Below, one piece after another: positions 39,197-50,530 of a stretch of 64,000 bases of DNA. Origin of the DNA: Caballeronia temeraria (GTDB taxonomy: Bacteria; Pseudomonadota; Gammaproteobacteria; Burkholderiales; Burkholderiaceae); the NCBI RefSeq assembly GCF_001544795.2, contig NZ_FCOI02000007.1, positions 62,001-126,000 on the forward strand, written 5' to 3'. A program made the position numbers and the translations under genes. The notes under the pieces are model-generated. The model worked only from the letters and a program-made list of their open reading frames with translations. It searched no databases and was not told where the DNA came from. Every line of letters starts with the position of its first letter. The first letter of the stretch is position 1.

Positions 39197-39985
39197 CTAG
39201 CGGATGATGCCGCGCTGCGACGCCGCGATGAAATCGGAGAATGCCTTGACGGGCGCATCGCCCTCGCCGCCTGCCGTGCTCAGTTCCTTCAGCTGCAGCT
39301 TCGCCTCTTCGAGCGACAGACCGCTCTTGTAGACGATGCGATACGCCGAACGCAACGCCGAAATGGCGTCGGGCGTGAAACCGCGGCGGCGCAGCCCTTC
39401 GACATTGATGCCGTGCGGCTCGGCCTTGTTGCCCGCCGCGATCACGAAGGGCGGCACGTCCTGCACGAGCGCCGATGCGCCGCCCAGCATGGAATGCGCG
39501 CCGATGCGCACGAACTGATGCACGCCCGACATGCCGCCGACGATCGCATGGTCGCCGACGATCACGTGTCCGGCCAGTTGCGCATTGCTCGACATGATGA
39601 CGTTGTCGCCCAGCCGGCAATCGTGGCCGACGTGCACGTACGCCATGATCCAGCAGTCGCTGCCGATGGACGTCAGGCCCTGATCCTGCACGGTACCCGT
39701 GTGCAAGGTCGTGAATTCGCGGATGGTGTTGCGGTCGCCGATCTCGAGACGCGTCGGCTCGCCTTGGTACTTCATGTCCTGCGGACGGCCGCCGATCGAC
39801 GCGTAATGGCCGATGCGATTGTCGCGGCCGATCGTCGTGTGGCCTTCGATCACGCTGTGCGAGCCGACGGTCGTGCCCGCGCCGATCACGACGTGCGAAC
39901 CGACGATCGCATACGGCCCGATTTCGACGGACTCGTCGAGCTGGGCGCCCGGCTCGATGATCGCGGTTGGGTGAATCTTGCTCAT
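39197..39985 (-). CDS. lpxA: UDP-N-acetylglucosamine acyltransferase
   Basis: 262 residues. It starts [20 protein letters not shown] and continues as hexapeptide repeats forming a left-handed beta helix, with the catalytic-His region [20 protein letters not shown] and [14 protein letters not shown]. It performs the first step of lipid A synthesis. The upstream in-frame extension overlaps the fabZ end and was dropped. It follows fabZ by 64 bases. Confidence 0.97.
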   Translation of the reverse strand: MSKIHPTAIIEPGAQLDESVEIGPYAIVGSHVVIGAGTTVGSHSVIEGHTTIGRDNRIGHYASIGGRPQDMKYQGEPTRLEIGDRNTIREFTTLHTGTVQDQGLTSIGSDCWIMAYVHVGHDCRLGDNVIMSSNAQLAGHVIVGDHAIVGGMSGVHQFVRIGAHSMLGGASALVQDVPPFVIAAGNKAEPHGINVEGLRRRGFTPDAISALRSAYRIVYKSGLSLEEAKLQLKELSTAGGEGDAPVKAFSDFIAASQRGIIR

Positions 39986-40049
39986 GCGCTTTTCGCCTAT
40001 GCTGTTCGTGCTGCTCGTTACGTTGAACGCGGGTTGAACGCCAACGCGC

Positions 40050-40508
40050 TCAGGCGTCGGTGCTCTTGACGGTACACATGAGCTCGGCTTCGGCGGCGAT
40101 CGCGCCGTCCACTTCGGCACGCGCCTTGAATTTCCAGATGCCCCGCATGTACCGCTCGAACGTGACGTTCAGAATCAGCTGATCGCCCGGCTCCACCACG
40201 CGCTTGAAGCGCGCCCCGTCGATGCCGACGAAGTAGTAGAGCGTGTTGGTCGGATCGTGCGGCTCTTCCGCGAAGGTCAGGAGCGCGGCCGTCTGCGCCA
40301 GCGCTTCGAGGATCAGCACGCCCGGCATGACCGGACGCGTCGGGAAGTGACCCTGGAAGTACGGCTCGTTGATCGTCACGTTCTTCAACGCTTTGATGCT
40401 CTTGTGCGGCTCGAGTTCGAGCACCCGGTCCACGAGCAGGATCGGATAGCGATGCGGCAGCAGCGTGAGGATCTTGTGGATGTCGAGATTGATTTTTTCT
40501 GTGCTCAT
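40050..40508 (-). CDS. fabZ: (3R)-hydroxyacyl-ACP dehydratase
   Basis: 152 residues. The hot-dog fold motifs [19 protein letters not shown] and [20 protein letters not shown] contain the catalytic His and the region of the catalytic Glu. It dehydrates 3-hydroxyacyl-ACP in fatty acid elongation and competes with lipid A synthesis for the same substrate. ATG 40508 (MSTEKINLD) was chosen over one five codons upstream. Confidence 0.97.
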   Translation of the reverse strand: MSTEKINLDIHKILTLLPHRYPILLVDRVLELEPHKSIKALKNVTINEPYFQGHFPTRPVMPGVLILEALAQTAALLTFAEEPHDPTNTLYYFVGIDGARFKRVVEPGDQLILNVTFERYMRGIWKFKARAEVDGAIAAEAELMCTVKSTDA

Positions 40509-40652
40509 GGTCGTTCTGCTCACGCGCGCGTCGGGCGCGGAAATGGGATGGCGGGCCGTATCGGACGCCCGCCCGGGATTGCGTTCTCGCTTCGGCGGCT
40601 CGTACAGGCCCGCTCTTGCTCGTGGTTCGTTCTTCGCTCGAACGAGCCCGGC

Positions 40653-41756
40653 TTATGCGCCGCCGCTCGTCTCGTCGCGCTTGCCTGCATCAACGAGCGC
40701 GGTTTCCAGCGCCTTGATGCGCTCGCGCATCTTGTCCAGATTGCGCATGATCGCCGCGCTCTTGTTCCAGTCCGCATGCGGCACGGCCGGAAACGCGCTC
40801 GTATACATGCCGGGCTTCAGAAGCGACTTCGACACGCCCGATTGCGCCGTGACGATCACATAATCCGCCAGCGTCACGTGGCCCGCGATGCCCACCGCGC
40901 CGCCGATCATGCAATGCTTGCCAATGTTCGTGCTGCCCGCGATGCCCGCACAGCCGGCAATCACCGTGTACGCGCCGATGCGGCAGTTGTGGCCGATCTG
41001 CACGAGGTTGTCGATCTTCACGCATTCCTCGATGACGGTATCCGCCATCGCGCCGCGATCGATCGTCGTGTTCGCGCCGATTTCCACGTCGTCGGCGATA
41101 TCCACCGCGCCGACCTGCGGAATCTTCACCCAGCTTCCGGTGCGTGCGTCGCCTTCGCCGGCGAAATCCGGCGCAAAGCCGAAACCGTCCGCGCCGATGA
41201 CCGCGCCCGCGTGCACGATCACGCGCGCGCCGAGCTTGCAGCCATGATAGACGGTGACGTTGGGATACAGATGCACGTCGTCGCTGAGCATCACGCCCCG
41301 GCCGACGACCACGCCCGCATCCAGCTTCACGCGTTCGCCGACGACCGCGCCCGCTTCCACGGTCACGTGCGGTCCGATCACGGCGCTGGCCGCAACCTTC
41401 GCATCGGGATCGACATAAGCGCTCGGATGCACGCCGGGCTTCGCTTTAGGCGTCGCCAGGTCGATGAACGCCTGGGCCACGCGTGCGAAATAAGCGTAGG
41501 GATTCGGCGTGACGATGAAGTTACTGCCCGCGCGGTTGGCCACCTTCTCCAGGTCGGCCGGTGAAATCAGCACCGCGCCGGCGCGCGTCGTCTCGACCTG
41601 CGGCAGATACTTCTGATTCGCGAGAAACGCGAGTTGCGCGGGGCCCGCCTTGTCGAGCGGCGCGAGACTTCCGACCGCGTGCGCGCCGTCGCCGACCACC
41701 TCGCCGCCGAAGCGTTTCACCAGATCGCCGAGGGTGATCGCCATGCCTGATGCCAT
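40653..41756 (-). CDS. lpxD: UDP-3-O-acyl-glucosamine N-acyltransferase
   Basis: 367 residues. The N-terminal uridine-binding domain is followed by hexapeptide repeats with catalytic His in [19 protein letters not shown], and a C-terminal helix. It adds the N-linked acyl chain in lipid A synthesis. Two starts are possible: ATG 41756 with AGAGGA upstream, or ATG 41744, which gives [14 protein letters not shown], closer to family N-termini. A 144-base gap without evident function separates it from fabZ. Confidence 0.96.
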   Translation of the reverse strand: MASGMAITLGDLVKRFGGEVVGDGAHAVGSLAPLDKAGPAQLAFLANQKYLPQVETTRAGAVLISPADLEKVANRAGSNFIVTPNPYAYFARVAQAFIDLATPKAKPGVHPSAYVDPDAKVAASAVIGPHVTVEAGAVVGERVKLDAGVVVGRGVMLSDDVHLYPNVTVYHGCKLGARVIVHAGAVIGADGFGFAPDFAGEGDARTGSWVKIPQVGAVDIADDVEIGANTTIDRGAMADTVIEECVKIDNLVQIGHNCRIGAYTVIAGCAGIAGSTNIGKHCMIGGAVGIAGHVTLADYVIVTAQSGVSKSLLKPGMYTSAFPAVPHADWNKSAAIMRNLDKMRERIKALETALVDAGKRDETSGGA

Positions 41757-41774
41757 CTCGTCTCAGTCCTCTCG

Positions 41775-42344
41775 TCAGTTCGGGTTCGTCAGCGAACCCG
41801 TGCCCGTTGCACCCGCCGCCAGCGCCTTCAGCACCTGGTCCGTGATGTCGATGCGCGGACTTACGTACACCGCTTCCTGCACGATCAGGTCATAGTGCTG
41901 CTGCTCGGCGATCTGCTTGATCACCTTGTTCGCACGGTCCAGCACGGCCGCGAGTTCCTCGTTACGGCGCTGGTTCAGATCCTCGCGGAATTCGCGCTGC
42001 TTGCGCTGGAAATCCGCGTCGAGCTGCGAGAGATCGCGCTGACGGGCCGCGCGGTCGGCCGGCGACATCGACGCACCGTTCTTGTCGATGTTGTCCGACA
42101 TCGCCTTCAGGCGCTGCGCCATGTCCTGCAGCGCCTTGTCACGCTTGGAGAATTCCTGCTCGAGCTTCGACTGAGCGGCTTTCGCCGCCGCCGATTCGCG
42201 CAGGATGCGGTCCGAATTGACGGCCGCGATGCGCGCTTCCTGAGCACTGGCGGACATTGCCGTGCCCAGGCCGAGAACCATCGACAACGCAAGCGCCAGC
42301 GCCATATGTTTCGAATGCTTACCGGTTCCCAAAGTGTTCCTCAC
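41775..42344 (-). CDS. skp: Periplasmic chaperone Skp/OmpH
   Basis: About 189 residues. A signal peptide (a basic n-region with K/H residues, then MALALALSMVLGLGTAMSAS) is followed by EARIAAVNSDRILRESAAAK and a long charged coiled coil, the tentacle part of Skp. It escorts unfolded outer membrane proteins toward BamA, encoded 41 bases upstream. The start is uncertain: GTG 42344 is given; TTG 42332 has AGGA 5 bases before it. The first ATG (42305) would leave out the basic n-region. Confidence 0.88.
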   Translation of the reverse strand: MRNTLGTGKHSKHMALALALSMVLGLGTAMSASAQEARIAAVNSDRILRESAAAKAAQSKLEQEFSKRDKALQDMAQRLKAMSDNIDKNGASMSPADRAARQRDLSQLDADFQRKQREFREDLNQRRNEELAAVLDRANKVIKQIAEQQHYDLIVQEAVYVSPRIDITDQVLKALAAGATGTGSLTNPN

Positions 42345-42385
42345 GTTACGTCGAAAAAATGAAGTCCGCGCCTGCCGGCATGCCA

Positions 42386-44698
42386 TTAGAAGGCCGTACC
42401 GATCTGGAACTGGAACTTCTGATACTGGTCGCCTTCATGCTTCTGCAGCGGGAAACCGAGGCTCAGCTTGAGCGGGCCGATCGGCGAGATCCACGCGAGA
42501 CCCACACCGTAGCCGTAGCGCAGACCGTTCGCACCGCTGCTCGTGCCGCCCTGGTTCGGATCGCCCCAGACGTTACCGGCATCGAGGAAGGTGAAGACGC
42601 GCAGCGTGCGGTCGTAACCCGTACCCGGCAGCGGGAACGTCAGTTCGATGTTACCCACGGCCATGCGCGAGCCGCCGATTGGGTCGTTGGTCTTCGAATC
42701 GCGCGGACCCAGCGAGCTCGGCGAGTAACCGCGCACCGAACCGATACCACCCGCGTAGTAGTTCTTGAAGATCGGGTACGTCTGCCCTTGCAGACCCTTG
42801 CCGTAGCCGCCCTGCAGGTTGAAGCCGAGCACGAAGCCGCGCGCGAACGAGTAGTAGTACTGGAACTGCGCGTCGAACTTGGCGTACGTCGTGTTGCCGA
42901 GCGGCGTGCCGTATTCCGCGTTCGACTGGATGTAATAGCCGCGGCTCGGCACCAGCGCGCTGTCGCGATTGTCGCGCGACCAGCCTGCCGTCAGCGGGTA
43001 GTTGTTCACGACGCGGCCGAAGTCCTGAACGTACTTCTGGTACGAAGCCGGCGTGTTGCTGTCCACGTCCATCGTGTTCTGTTCGGCGCCGACGCCGAAG
43101 AACACCGTGTCCTGCTCGGAGAACGGAATGCCGAACTTGGTGTCCGCACCCATCGTCACGATCTTGAAGCTCGAATCCGTCGAGTAATACAGCGGCTCGT
43201 ACGTGCGGTAGTAAGCGTCCGTGATGCGCTTGATGCCGTCGATCGTGAAGTACGGATCGACCTGCGTCACGGTCAGCGTGCGGTAGGTCTTTGCGGTGTT
43301 CACGTTGACCGCGAGACTCGTGCCGGAACCGAACACGTTGTCCTGCGAGACGCCTGCCGAGAGCACCACCTTGTCCGTCGAGGAGAAGCCCGCGCCCAGC
43401 GTGATCGCGCCGGTCGGCTTTTCCGCGACCTTCACGTCGACGTCGACCTGGTCGTTCGTGCCTTCCACGGGCGTGGTCGTGACGTCCACATCGGTGAAGT
43501 AGCCGAGACGGTTGATACGGTCCTTCGACAGCGCGAGGCGGCTCGAATCGAACCACGAGCTCTCGAGCTGGCGCATTTCGCGGCGCACCACTTCGTCGCG
43601 CGTGCGCGTATTGCCAACGATGTTCACGCGCCGCACATACACGCGGCGGCTCGGATCGACCTGCAGCGTGAGCGCCACGGTGTGGTTCGCCTGATCGATC
43701 TGCGGCTGCGCATTGACCTGCGCGAACGCGTAACCGTATTCGCCGAGCTTGTCGACGATCGCCTTGGTCGTGGATTGCAGTTTTTCGGCCGAGAAACGCT
43801 CGCCCGGTTTGATCTTGATGAGCTTGTTGAGCTCGGCCTGACGGTCGAGCAGATTGCCCGAGAGCGTGATGCTGCTGATCTTGTACGGCTCGCCTTCATG
43901 CACGGCGATCGTCAGATACATGTCCTTCTTGTCCGGCGAGATCGACACCTGCGTGGAGTCGATCGCGAACTCGAGGTAACCGCGGTTCAGGTAGTACGAG
44001 CGCACGTTCTCGAGATCGCCCGTGAGCTTTTCCTTCGCGTAGAGATCGCTCTTCGTGTACCACGAGAACCAGTTCGGCGTGGAGAGCTGCATTTCGCCGA
44101 GCAGCGTGCCCGAGCTGAACGCCTTGTTGCCAACGAAGTTGATCTGGCGGATCTTCGCGCTCGGACCTTCCGCGACCGAGAACAGAATCTGCACGCGATT
44201 GCGGTCGACCGGCGTCACCGTGGTCGTGACTTCCGCCGCGTAGTAACCGCGCGTCAGGTACTGGCGCTTGAGCTCCTGCTCCGCCTTGTCGACGAGCGAC
44301 TTGTCGTACGAGCGGCCTTGCGACAGACCGACCGAGCGCAGCGCCTTCGTCAGGTTGTCCTTGTCGAACTCGTGCAGGCCTGCAAAGTCGATGGCCGAGA
44401 TGGCCGGGCGCTCCTGCACCTGAACGATCACCACGTTGCCTTCCGTGGCGATCTGAACGTCGTTGAAGAAGCCCGTCGCGTAGAGCGCGCGAATCGCTTC
44501 GGAGGCCTTGTCGTCGGTGAAGGTGTCGCCTTGCTTGATCGGCAGATAAGCGAACACGGAGCCCGGCTCGATGCGTTGGAGACCGTCGATCCGAATATCC
44601 TGCACGACGAACGGCGTGGTGGCGTGCGCCGCCATACCCGTTGCGGCGAGCGCCGCGGCCACAGCCGTCTTAGGAACAAAGCGATGAGGTTTGAACAA
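42386..44698 (-). CDS. bamA: Outer membrane protein assembly factor BamA
   Basis: 770 residues. A signal peptide (FKPHRFVPKTAVAAALAATG...AHA) is followed by five POTRA domains (first one FVVQDIRIDGLQRIEPGSVF) and a C-terminal 16-strand barrel. The lid-lock motif region is in YYAGGIGSVRGYSPSSLGPR, and the protein ends in Phe. It inserts beta-barrel proteins in the outer membrane. The best start is TTG at 44698, preceded by GGGGAAG; no ATG gives a signal peptide. Confidence 0.96.
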   Translation of the reverse strand: MFKPHRFVPKTAVAAALAATGMAAHATTPFVVQDIRIDGLQRIEPGSVFAYLPIKQGDTFTDDKASEAIRALYATGFFNDVQIATEGNVVIVQVQERPAISAIDFAGLHEFDKDNLTKALRSVGLSQGRSYDKSLVDKAEQELKRQYLTRGYYAAEVTTTVTPVDRNRVQILFSVAEGPSAKIRQINFVGNKAFSSGTLLGEMQLSTPNWFSWYTKSDLYAKEKLTGDLENVRSYYLNRGYLEFAIDSTQVSISPDKKDMYLTIAVHEGEPYKISSITLSGNLLDRQAELNKLIKIKPGERFSAEKLQSTTKAIVDKLGEYGYAFAQVNAQPQIDQANHTVALTLQVDPSRRVYVRRVNIVGNTRTRDEVVRREMRQLESSWFDSSRLALSKDRINRLGYFTDVDVTTTPVEGTNDQVDVDVKVAEKPTGAITLGAGFSSTDKVVLSAGVSQDNVFGSGTSLAVNVNTAKTYRTLTVTQVDPYFTIDGIKRITDAYYRTYEPLYYSTDSSFKIVTMGADTKFGIPFSEQDTVFFGVGAEQNTMDVDSNTPASYQKYVQDFGRVVNNYPLTAGWSRDNRDSALVPSRGYYIQSNAEYGTPLGNTTYAKFDAQFQYYYSFARGFVLGFNLQGGYGKGLQGQTYPIFKNYYAGGIGSVRGYSPSSLGPRDSKTNDPIGGSRMAVGNIELTFPLPGTGYDRTLRVFTFLDAGNVWGDPNQGGTSSGANGLRYGYGVGLAWISPIGPLKLSLGFPLQKHEGDQYQKFQFQIGTAF

Positions 44699-44775
44699 CG
44701 TGCTTCCCCAGTATTTAAAGCTGCATTCGTTCCGGCGGTCGCTCGAAAGACGCCGCCAGAAATTGTCAAAGTGGA

Positions 44776-46158
44776 TCAAAAACGAATCAGACGAGCGAGG
44801 TCATTGAACAGTGCGATCATCGACAGCGCGACGATGCAGACCAGGCCCGCCCTTTGCAGAACCAGCTGCCAGCGATCGGATACTGCCTTGCCGGTAACAG
44901 CCTCAACCAAATAATATAACAGATGCCCACCGTCCAATACCGGAATCGGTAACAAGTTCAACACTCCGAGGCTGATGCTGACCAGCGCGAGAAACGAAAT
45001 AAACGCCGTCGCGCCGAGTCTCGCGCTCTTGCCGGCGTAGTCGGCAATCGTGACCGGCCCCGAGAGATTCTTGAGCGAAGCCTCGCCCGTGATCATGCGC
45101 CCGAACATGCGCAGCGAGTACATGCTGATGTCCCACGTGCGATTCACGCCGAGGCGCAGGCTTTCGAGCGGGCCGTAACGCACGTCGACCGTCGGCAGCT
45201 GATTCGCGAGCGCCGCGCCGATTCGGCCGATATCCTTGCCCGTCGATGCATCGCGCTTCAGGTCCGGCACGATCTGCACCGAATCCCGTTTGCCGTTGCG
45301 CTCGACCACGAGTGTCACCGGCTTGCCGGCGTGCGCCTTCACGTAGTCGATGAAACTCGTCGCGTTGTCGACGCTGCGGCCATCGATCGCACGCAGCATG
45401 TCGCCCGCCTTCAGCCCGCTCTTCTGCGCCGCGCTGCCCGCCTCGACACCCGCGACCGTCAACGTGCCGCCGCCCGGCGCGAAGCCGAGCTTGTCCATGA
45501 AGTCCTGATCGGCCTGCTCGTCGGTGATGCCCGCGACCGTCACCGGAAAGTCGAAGGTGCCTTCGTGGGTTTTCGCCGTCAGCACGACGCGGCGATGATC
45601 GAACGAGGCGTCGAGCAGTTTCCAGCGCAGATCGGACCAGGAGCGGATCGAATGCGTTTCGCCGCCTTGCGCGTCGCGCATCGAGAGAATCGTCTCGCCG
45701 CCTTCGAAGCCCGCGCGTGCCGCTGCCGTATCGGGCGCGGGTTGCGAGACGATCGCGGCGGGCTCGGTGACGCCGGCCGCGAACACCGCGGAAAACAGCA
45801 CGATCGCGAGCAGGAAATTCGCAATCGGCCCCGCCGCGACGATCGCGATGCGCTTGCCCACGTTCTGGCGATTGAACGCGCGCGGCAGATCTTCGGCGGG
45901 AATTCTGGCGCCGCTCTCGGGATCGATCTCGCGCTCATCGAGCATCTTCACGTAGCCGCCGAGCGGCAGCGCGGCGATCGTCCACTCGACGCCCGTCTTC
46001 TTGTTGACCCACTGCACGAGCGGCTTGCCGAAGCCGACCGAGAAGCGCAGCACTTTCACGCCGCACAGCCGCGCGACGCTGTAGTGACCGAATTCGTGGA
46101 CGACGACGAGTACGCCTATCGCGACGACGAAGGCGACGATTTCGGTCAAAAAGTTCAT
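44776..46158 (-). CDS. rseP: Site-2 protease RseP
   Basis: 460 residues. The zinc motif HEFGH is at residues 21-25 in the first membrane segment, two PDZ domains lie in the periplasmic part (one around AGSAAQKSGLKAGDMLRAID), and NLLPIPVLDGGHLLYYLVE is the second metal-site motif. It cleaves anti-sigma factor RseA and remnant signal peptides in the membrane. The frame extends upstream over the dxr end; ATG 46158 is the real start. Confidence 0.96.
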   Translation of the reverse strand: MNFLTEIVAFVVAIGVLVVVHEFGHYSVARLCGVKVLRFSVGFGKPLVQWVNKKTGVEWTIAALPLGGYVKMLDEREIDPESGARIPAEDLPRAFNRQNVGKRIAIVAAGPIANFLLAIVLFSAVFAAGVTEPAAIVSQPAPDTAAARAGFEGGETILSMRDAQGGETHSIRSWSDLRWKLLDASFDHRRVVLTAKTHEGTFDFPVTVAGITDEQADQDFMDKLGFAPGGGTLTVAGVEAGSAAQKSGLKAGDMLRAIDGRSVDNATSFIDYVKAHAGKPVTLVVERNGKRDSVQIVPDLKRDASTGKDIGRIGAALANQLPTVDVRYGPLESLRLGVNRTWDISMYSLRMFGRMITGEASLKNLSGPVTIADYAGKSARLGATAFISFLALVSISLGVLNLLPIPVLDGGHLLYYLVEAVTGKAVSDRWQLVLQRAGLVCIVALSMIALFNDLARLIRF

Positions 46159-46165
46159 GACGGCC

Positions 46166-47383
46166 TCAATGGGCGATGGGTTCGGCGCCTGGCGCGCTCG
46201 CGGTGAGCTCTGCGACGAAACGGGAGGCGAGACGACGCGCGTCGGCATCCGCGGCGAGGACATGGTCCAGGGTCGACGCGCTCGTGTTCGGCAGCGTGTT
46301 GAGCACGCGGTCGACCACACCGCCGATCGCCATGAAGCCGATGCGCCGCTCGAGGAACGCTTCCACGGCGATTTCGTTCGCCGCGTTCAGCGCCGCGCTC
46401 GCGTTGCCGCCCGCTTCCAGCGCGGCGATGGCCAGCGCAAGGCACGGGAAGCGCGCAAAGTCGGGCTTTTCGAACGAAAGCGACGCGATCTGCGCCAGAT
46501 CCAGCGGCGCGACGCCCGAATCGACACGATCAGGATACGCCAGTGCGTGCGCGATCGGCGTGCGCATATCGGGATTGCCGAGCTGCGCGAGCACCGAGCC
46601 GTCGGCGTAGGAGACCATCGAATGGATCACGCTCTGAGGATGAATCAGCACCTCGATGCGCGAACCGGGCAGATCGAACAGCCAGTGCGCCTCGATGACT
46701 TCGAGGCCCTTGTTCATCATCGTCGCGGAATCGACGGAAATCTTCCGGCCCATCGCCCAGTTCGGATGCTTCACGGCCTCTTCGGGCGTGACGTTCACGA
46801 GCGTTGCGGGTTCGCGGGTGCGGAACGGGCCGCCGGAGGCCGTCAGGATGATCTTCGAGACGCCGCCGTGCAGTTTCGCTTCCTTGTCCGCGCAGGGCGG
46901 CAGGCACTGGAACACGGCGTTGTGCTCGCTGTCGACCGGCAGCAGGATTGCGCCGTTGTCGCGCACCGCGTCCATGAAAATCTGGCCCGACATCACGAGC
47001 GCTTCTTTGTTCGCGAGCAGGATGCGCTTGCCGGCGCGCGCGGCCGCGAGCGTGGGCGCCAGGCCCGCCGCGCCGACGATGGCCGCGACCACCGTGTCGC
47101 ACTGTGCCGCCCGAGCGACGTCGACGAGCGCTTCGGGGCCGTGCGTCACTTCGGTCTTGCAACCTTGCGTGCGCAACGCAGCCGCGACGCGCGCGGCCGT
47201 TTCGGCGTCGCCGACGACCGCCACTTCGGGCTGGAATTTCAGACACTGGGCGACGAGCTTGTCGCCGTTGCGATGAGCGGTGAGCGCGTAGACCGAGAAA
47301 CGGTCCGGATGCCGCGCCACGACGTCGAGCGTGCTGTCGCCGATCGAGCCCGTGGAGCCGAGCAATGTGAGACGTTTTTGCAT
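46166..47383 (-). CDS. dxr: 1-deoxy-D-xylulose 5-phosphate reductoisomerase
   Basis: 405 residues. NADPH-binding [16 protein letters not shown] at the N-terminus, [18 protein letters not shown] ([15 protein letters not shown]) and ASGGPFR motifs identify it. It makes MEP, the first committed step of the non-mevalonate isoprenoid route that supplies UppS, encoded two genes upstream. It lies 18 bases after cdsA and 7 before rseP. Confidence 0.97.
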   Translation of the reverse strand: MQKRLTLLGSTGSIGDSTLDVVARHPDRFSVYALTAHRNGDKLVAQCLKFQPEVAVVGDAETAARVAAALRTQGCKTEVTHGPEALVDVARAAQCDTVVAAIVGAAGLAPTLAAARAGKRILLANKEALVMSGQIFMDAVRDNGAILLPVDSEHNAVFQCLPPCADKEAKLHGGVSKIILTASGGPFRTREPATLVNVTPEEAVKHPNWAMGRKISVDSATMMNKGLEVIEAHWLFDLPGSRIEVLIHPQSVIHSMVSYADGSVLAQLGNPDMRTPIAHALAYPDRVDSGVAPLDLAQIASLSFEKPDFARFPCLALAIAALEAGGNASAALNAANEIAVEAFLERRIGFMAIGGVVDRVLNTLPNTSASTLDHVLAADADARRLASRFVAELTASAPGAEPIAH

Positions 47384-47401
47384 AAATTCTTCTCTAGCCG
47401 A

Positions 47402-48214
47402 TTAGCCAAGCATAAGCAATGCGATCGGCAATACAGGCAACAATGCGTCGATGCGGTCGAGGACGCCGCCGTGGCCCGGCAGGAGCCCGCTCGAGTCCTT
47501 GACGCCCGCCTGGCGTTTGAGCAGCGACTCGAACAGGTCGCCGACGACGCTGAACGCGACCAGCACGGAAAGCGCGACGAACGAGCGATCCCAGCCGAGA
47601 TGCCCGACGAAAGCCGTGAATACGGTGGGCGCATAAAAGCCGGTGGCGGCAGCGAGTGCGCCGATGACGATGACGGCGAGCCACCCGCCGACGGCGCCCT
47701 CCCAGGTCTTACCCGGGCTGATCGACGGGGCGAGTTTGTGGCGGCCGAGCGCTTTGCCGGCGAAGTATGCGCCTATATCAGCCAGCCAGACTACTAGCAG
47801 AAGCGATAGCACGAACGCCACGCCTCGCGTGCGCGCGTCGACGACGGCGTGCCAGCAGGCCAGAAACACGACGATGCCGGCGAAAAGCAGGAACGCGCGC
47901 CACGCGTGGGCGGCCAGCGCCGGCTTGCGCAACAACGCGTAAGGGCCCGCCAGCACCCAGAAAATCCCGGCCATCTGATAGAGCGGCGTCGATTTGATGC
48001 CGAGAAACGTGCTGAAAACCAGCGCGAGCCCCGCAACAAGCGCGTAAGCGACCGGCCCCGCCCCGTTCAACTTGAGGAGCCGCCCCCATTCCCAGGCCGC
48101 GCACACGACGACGAATCCGATGAGCGCCCCGAACGCGCCGATCGGCGCAAACAGCGTGACCGGTACGAGTACGGCGAGCAGGACGATTGCCGTGATGACA
48201 CGGGTTCTTAGCAT
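47402..48214 (-). CDS. cdsA: Phosphatidate cytidylyltransferase
   Basis: 270 residues, about seven membrane segments. The signature [12 protein letters not shown] and the C-terminal motif [17 protein letters not shown] are the CDP-alcohol-forming active site. It makes CDP-diacylglycerol for all phospholipids. The ATG at 48214 overlaps the end of uppS by 7 bases; the long upstream extension of the frame is a shadow of uppS. Confidence 0.96.
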   Translation of the reverse strand: MLRTRVITAIVLLAVLVPVTLFAPIGAFGALIGFVVVCAAWEWGRLLKLNGAGPVAYALVAGLALVFSTFLGIKSTPLYQMAGIFWVLAGPYALLRKPALAAHAWRAFLLFAGIVVFLACWHAVVDARTRGVAFVLSLLLVVWLADIGAYFAGKALGRHKLAPSISPGKTWEGAVGGWLAVIVIGALAAATGFYAPTVFTAFVGHLGWDRSFVALSVLVAFSVVGDLFESLLKRQAGVKDSSGLLPGHGGVLDRIDALLPVLPIALLMLG

Positions 48215-48990
48215 GAAAGGGTGTCGGCCTTCTGCGATTGGGAAGCGAGTTGCGCGCTCGTGCGCCCGAAGCGCCGTTCGCGGTCGCCGTAGGACGCGAT
48301 CGCGCGATCCAGGGCGGCGGCGTCGAAGTCGGGCCAATAGATGTCGGTGAAATAGAACTCGGTGTAAGCGAGCTGCCACAGCAGGAAGTTGCTGATGCGC
48401 TGCTCGCCGCCCGTGCGAATGAAGAGATCGGGCTCCGGCGCGTAGGCCATCGCGAGATGCTCGGCGAACGATTCGTCGTCCACGCGCGCGGGCGCGCCCG
48501 CCTCCAGCGACTCGGCGATGAGCTTCTTCGTCGCCTGCATGATGTCCCAGCGCCCGCCGTAGTTGGCGGCGATGGTCAGCGTGAGGCGCGTGTTGCGGGC
48601 CGTCTTGGTTTCGGCGCGTTGAATGAGCGCGCGGATGCGGTCGTCGAACATGGAAATGTCGCCGACGACACGCAGACGGATGCCGTTCGCGTGCAGCTTG
48701 CCGATCTCGCGCTCGAGCGCGGTCACGAAAAGGCGCATCAGGAAGGACACTTCGTCGGTCGGACGGCGCCAGTTCTCGGAACTGAACGCGAACAGCGTGA
48801 CGAATTCGACGCCGCGCCGCGCGCAGCTTTCGACGGTCGCGCGGACCGCATCGACGCCACGCGTATGACCGGCGACGCGCGGCAGACGCCGCTCGGTCGC
48901 CCATCGGCCATTGCCGTCCATGATGATCGCGACGTGACGCGGGACAGCCGCGACATCGGGCACGGTAACGGTGGAGCTGGTATAGGTCAT
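48208..48990 (-). CDS. uppS: Undecaprenyl pyrophosphate synthase
   Basis: 260 residues. [18 protein letters not shown] carries the catalytic Asp and phosphate-binding residues, and FSSENWRRP and [20 protein letters not shown] complete the cis-prenyltransferase set. It builds the C55 carrier lipid for peptidoglycan. ATG 48990 gives the usual N-terminal length; ATG 49038 would add 16 residues of no recognisable type. Confidence 0.95.
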   Translation of the reverse strand: MTYTSSTVTVPDVAAVPRHVAIIMDGNGRWATERRLPRVAGHTRGVDAVRATVESCARRGVEFVTLFAFSSENWRRPTDEVSFLMRLFVTALEREIGKLHANGIRLRVVGDISMFDDRIRALIQRAETKTARNTRLTLTIAANYGGRWDIMQATKKLIAESLEAGAPARVDDESFAEHLAMAYAPEPDLFIRTGGEQRISNFLLWQLAYTEFYFTDIYWPDFDAAALDRAIASYGDRERRFGRTSAQLASQSQKADTLSC

Positions 48991-49073
48991 GGCCGCTGAA
49001 TCTGGGAATCTGAAGAAGTGAGAGCCAGCCCGGAGCATGAACGTCCGAGGCTGGCAAGACCGTCTCTACGGCC

Positions 49074-49634
49074 TCACACCGTCATGATTTCGGATTCTTT
49101 GGTCTGAACCAGCTTGTCGATTTCAGCGACGAATTTGTCGGTGAACTTCTGCACTTCGTCGCTTGCGCGGCGCTCGTCGTCTTCCGAAATCTCCTTGTCC
49201 TTCACGAGTTTCTTCAGTTGATCGTTCGCGTCGCGGCGCAGATTGCGCACGGCGACCTTGGCGGTTTCGCCTTCGCTCTTCACGACCTTCGTGAGTTCGC
49301 GGCGGCGTTCTTCGGTCAGCGCGGGCATCGGCACGCGGATCAGGTCGCCTTGCGTGGCCGGGTTCAGGCCGAGATCCGATTCACGGATCGCCTTCTCGAC
49401 GACAGCGACCATCTTCTTTTCCCACGGCTGCACGCCGATCGTGCGGGCGTCGACGAGCGTCATGTTCGCCACCTGGGAGATGGGCACGTTCGAACCGTAG
49501 TAGTCGACCTGAATATGGTCGAGCAATCCCGTGTGTGCGCGGCCCGTACGAATCTTGGCGAGATCGGCCTTGAACGCTTCGATCGACCGCTGCATCTTCT
49601 GGTCGACGCCTTTTTTGATGTCAGCCACACTCAT
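49074..49634 (-). CDS. frr: Ribosome recycling factor
   Basis: 186 residues, normal length. It begins [20 protein letters not shown] and has [19 protein letters not shown] and [21 protein letters not shown] sequence ([16 protein letters not shown]). It splits post-termination ribosomes with EF-G. GGAGG lies 6 bases before the ATG. Confidence 0.97.
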   Translation of the reverse strand: MSVADIKKGVDQKMQRSIEAFKADLAKIRTGRAHTGLLDHIQVDYYGSNVPISQVANMTLVDARTIGVQPWEKKMVAVVEKAIRESDLGLNPATQGDLIRVPMPALTEERRRELTKVVKSEGETAKVAVRNLRRDANDQLKKLVKDKEISEDDERRASDEVQKFTDKFVAEIDKLVQTKESEIMTV

Positions 49635-49727
49635 TTTGAACCTCCAAACCTAAGTTTTACCGGCGATAGCGGCGCATTCTCGCGCGAGGCTTCCCGCCCA
49701 CGGCGCGGCGCCCGATATCGCGAGAGT

Positions 49728-50441
49728 TTACACGTGGACGAGCGTCCCTTCGTCGTCGCCCTGCACGATGCGCTTCAATGCGCCCGGCTTCGTGATCGAG
49801 AACACGCGGATCGGCAGCTTCTGATCGCGGCACAGGGCGAACGCGGTGGCGTCCATCACCTGAAGATTCTTGCCGATCGCCTCGTCGAAGCTGATCGTGC
49901 TGTAGCGCGTCGCGTGCGGATCCTTCTTCGGGTCGGCGGAGTATACGCCATCGACCTTCGTCGCCTTCAGCACCACTTCGGCGCCGATTTCCGAGCCGCG
50001 CAGCGCAGCCGCCGTGTCCGTGGTGAAGAACGGGTTGCCCGTGCCGGCCGCGAAGATCACGACCTTGCCCTCTTCCAGCTGACGGATCGCGCGGGGCCGG
50101 ATGTACGGCTCGACCACCTGATCCATGCGCAGCGCCGACTGCACGCGAGCTTCGATGCCCGCGTGGCGCATGGCGTCCTGCAGCGCGAGCGCGTTCATCA
50201 TGGTGGCGAGCATGCCCATGTAGTCAGCGGTTGCGCGGTCCATGCCGGCCGCGCCGCCCGCGACACCGCGGAAAATGTTGCCGCCGCCGATCACGACGGC
50301 CAGTTGCGTTCCCAACCGCACCACCTCCGCGACATCCGCCACCATCCTTTCGATCGTTGCGCGATTGATGCCAAAGGCATCGTCGCCCATCAGGGCTTCG
50401 CCGGAGAGTTTGAGGAGTACGCGTTTGTAGGCTGTGGGCAT
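49728..50441 (-). CDS. pyrH: UMP kinase
   Basis: 237 residues. It starts [20 protein letters not shown], with GGGNIFRG and [17 protein letters not shown] motifs of bacterial hexameric UMP kinase. It phosphorylates UMP to UDP. ATG 50441 was chosen over an in-frame start 20 codons upstream. Confidence 0.97.
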   Translation of the reverse strand: MPTAYKRVLLKLSGEALMGDDAFGINRATIERMVADVAEVVRLGTQLAVVIGGGNIFRGVAGGAAGMDRATADYMGMLATMMNALALQDAMRHAGIEARVQSALRMDQVVEPYIRPRAIRQLEEGKVVIFAAGTGNPFFTTDTAAALRGSEIGAEVVLKATKVDGVYSADPKKDPHATRYSTISFDEAIGKNLQVMDATAFALCRDQKLPIRVFSITKPGALKRIVQGDDEGTLVHV

Positions 50442-50530
50442 ATGAGTTTCCGATCGCGCCGAGGAGGGTTGCAACAACGTAGAACTGTAGGGGTGAAACA
50501 TTACTTACTGCAAGCGGGCCGAATCGGGCG

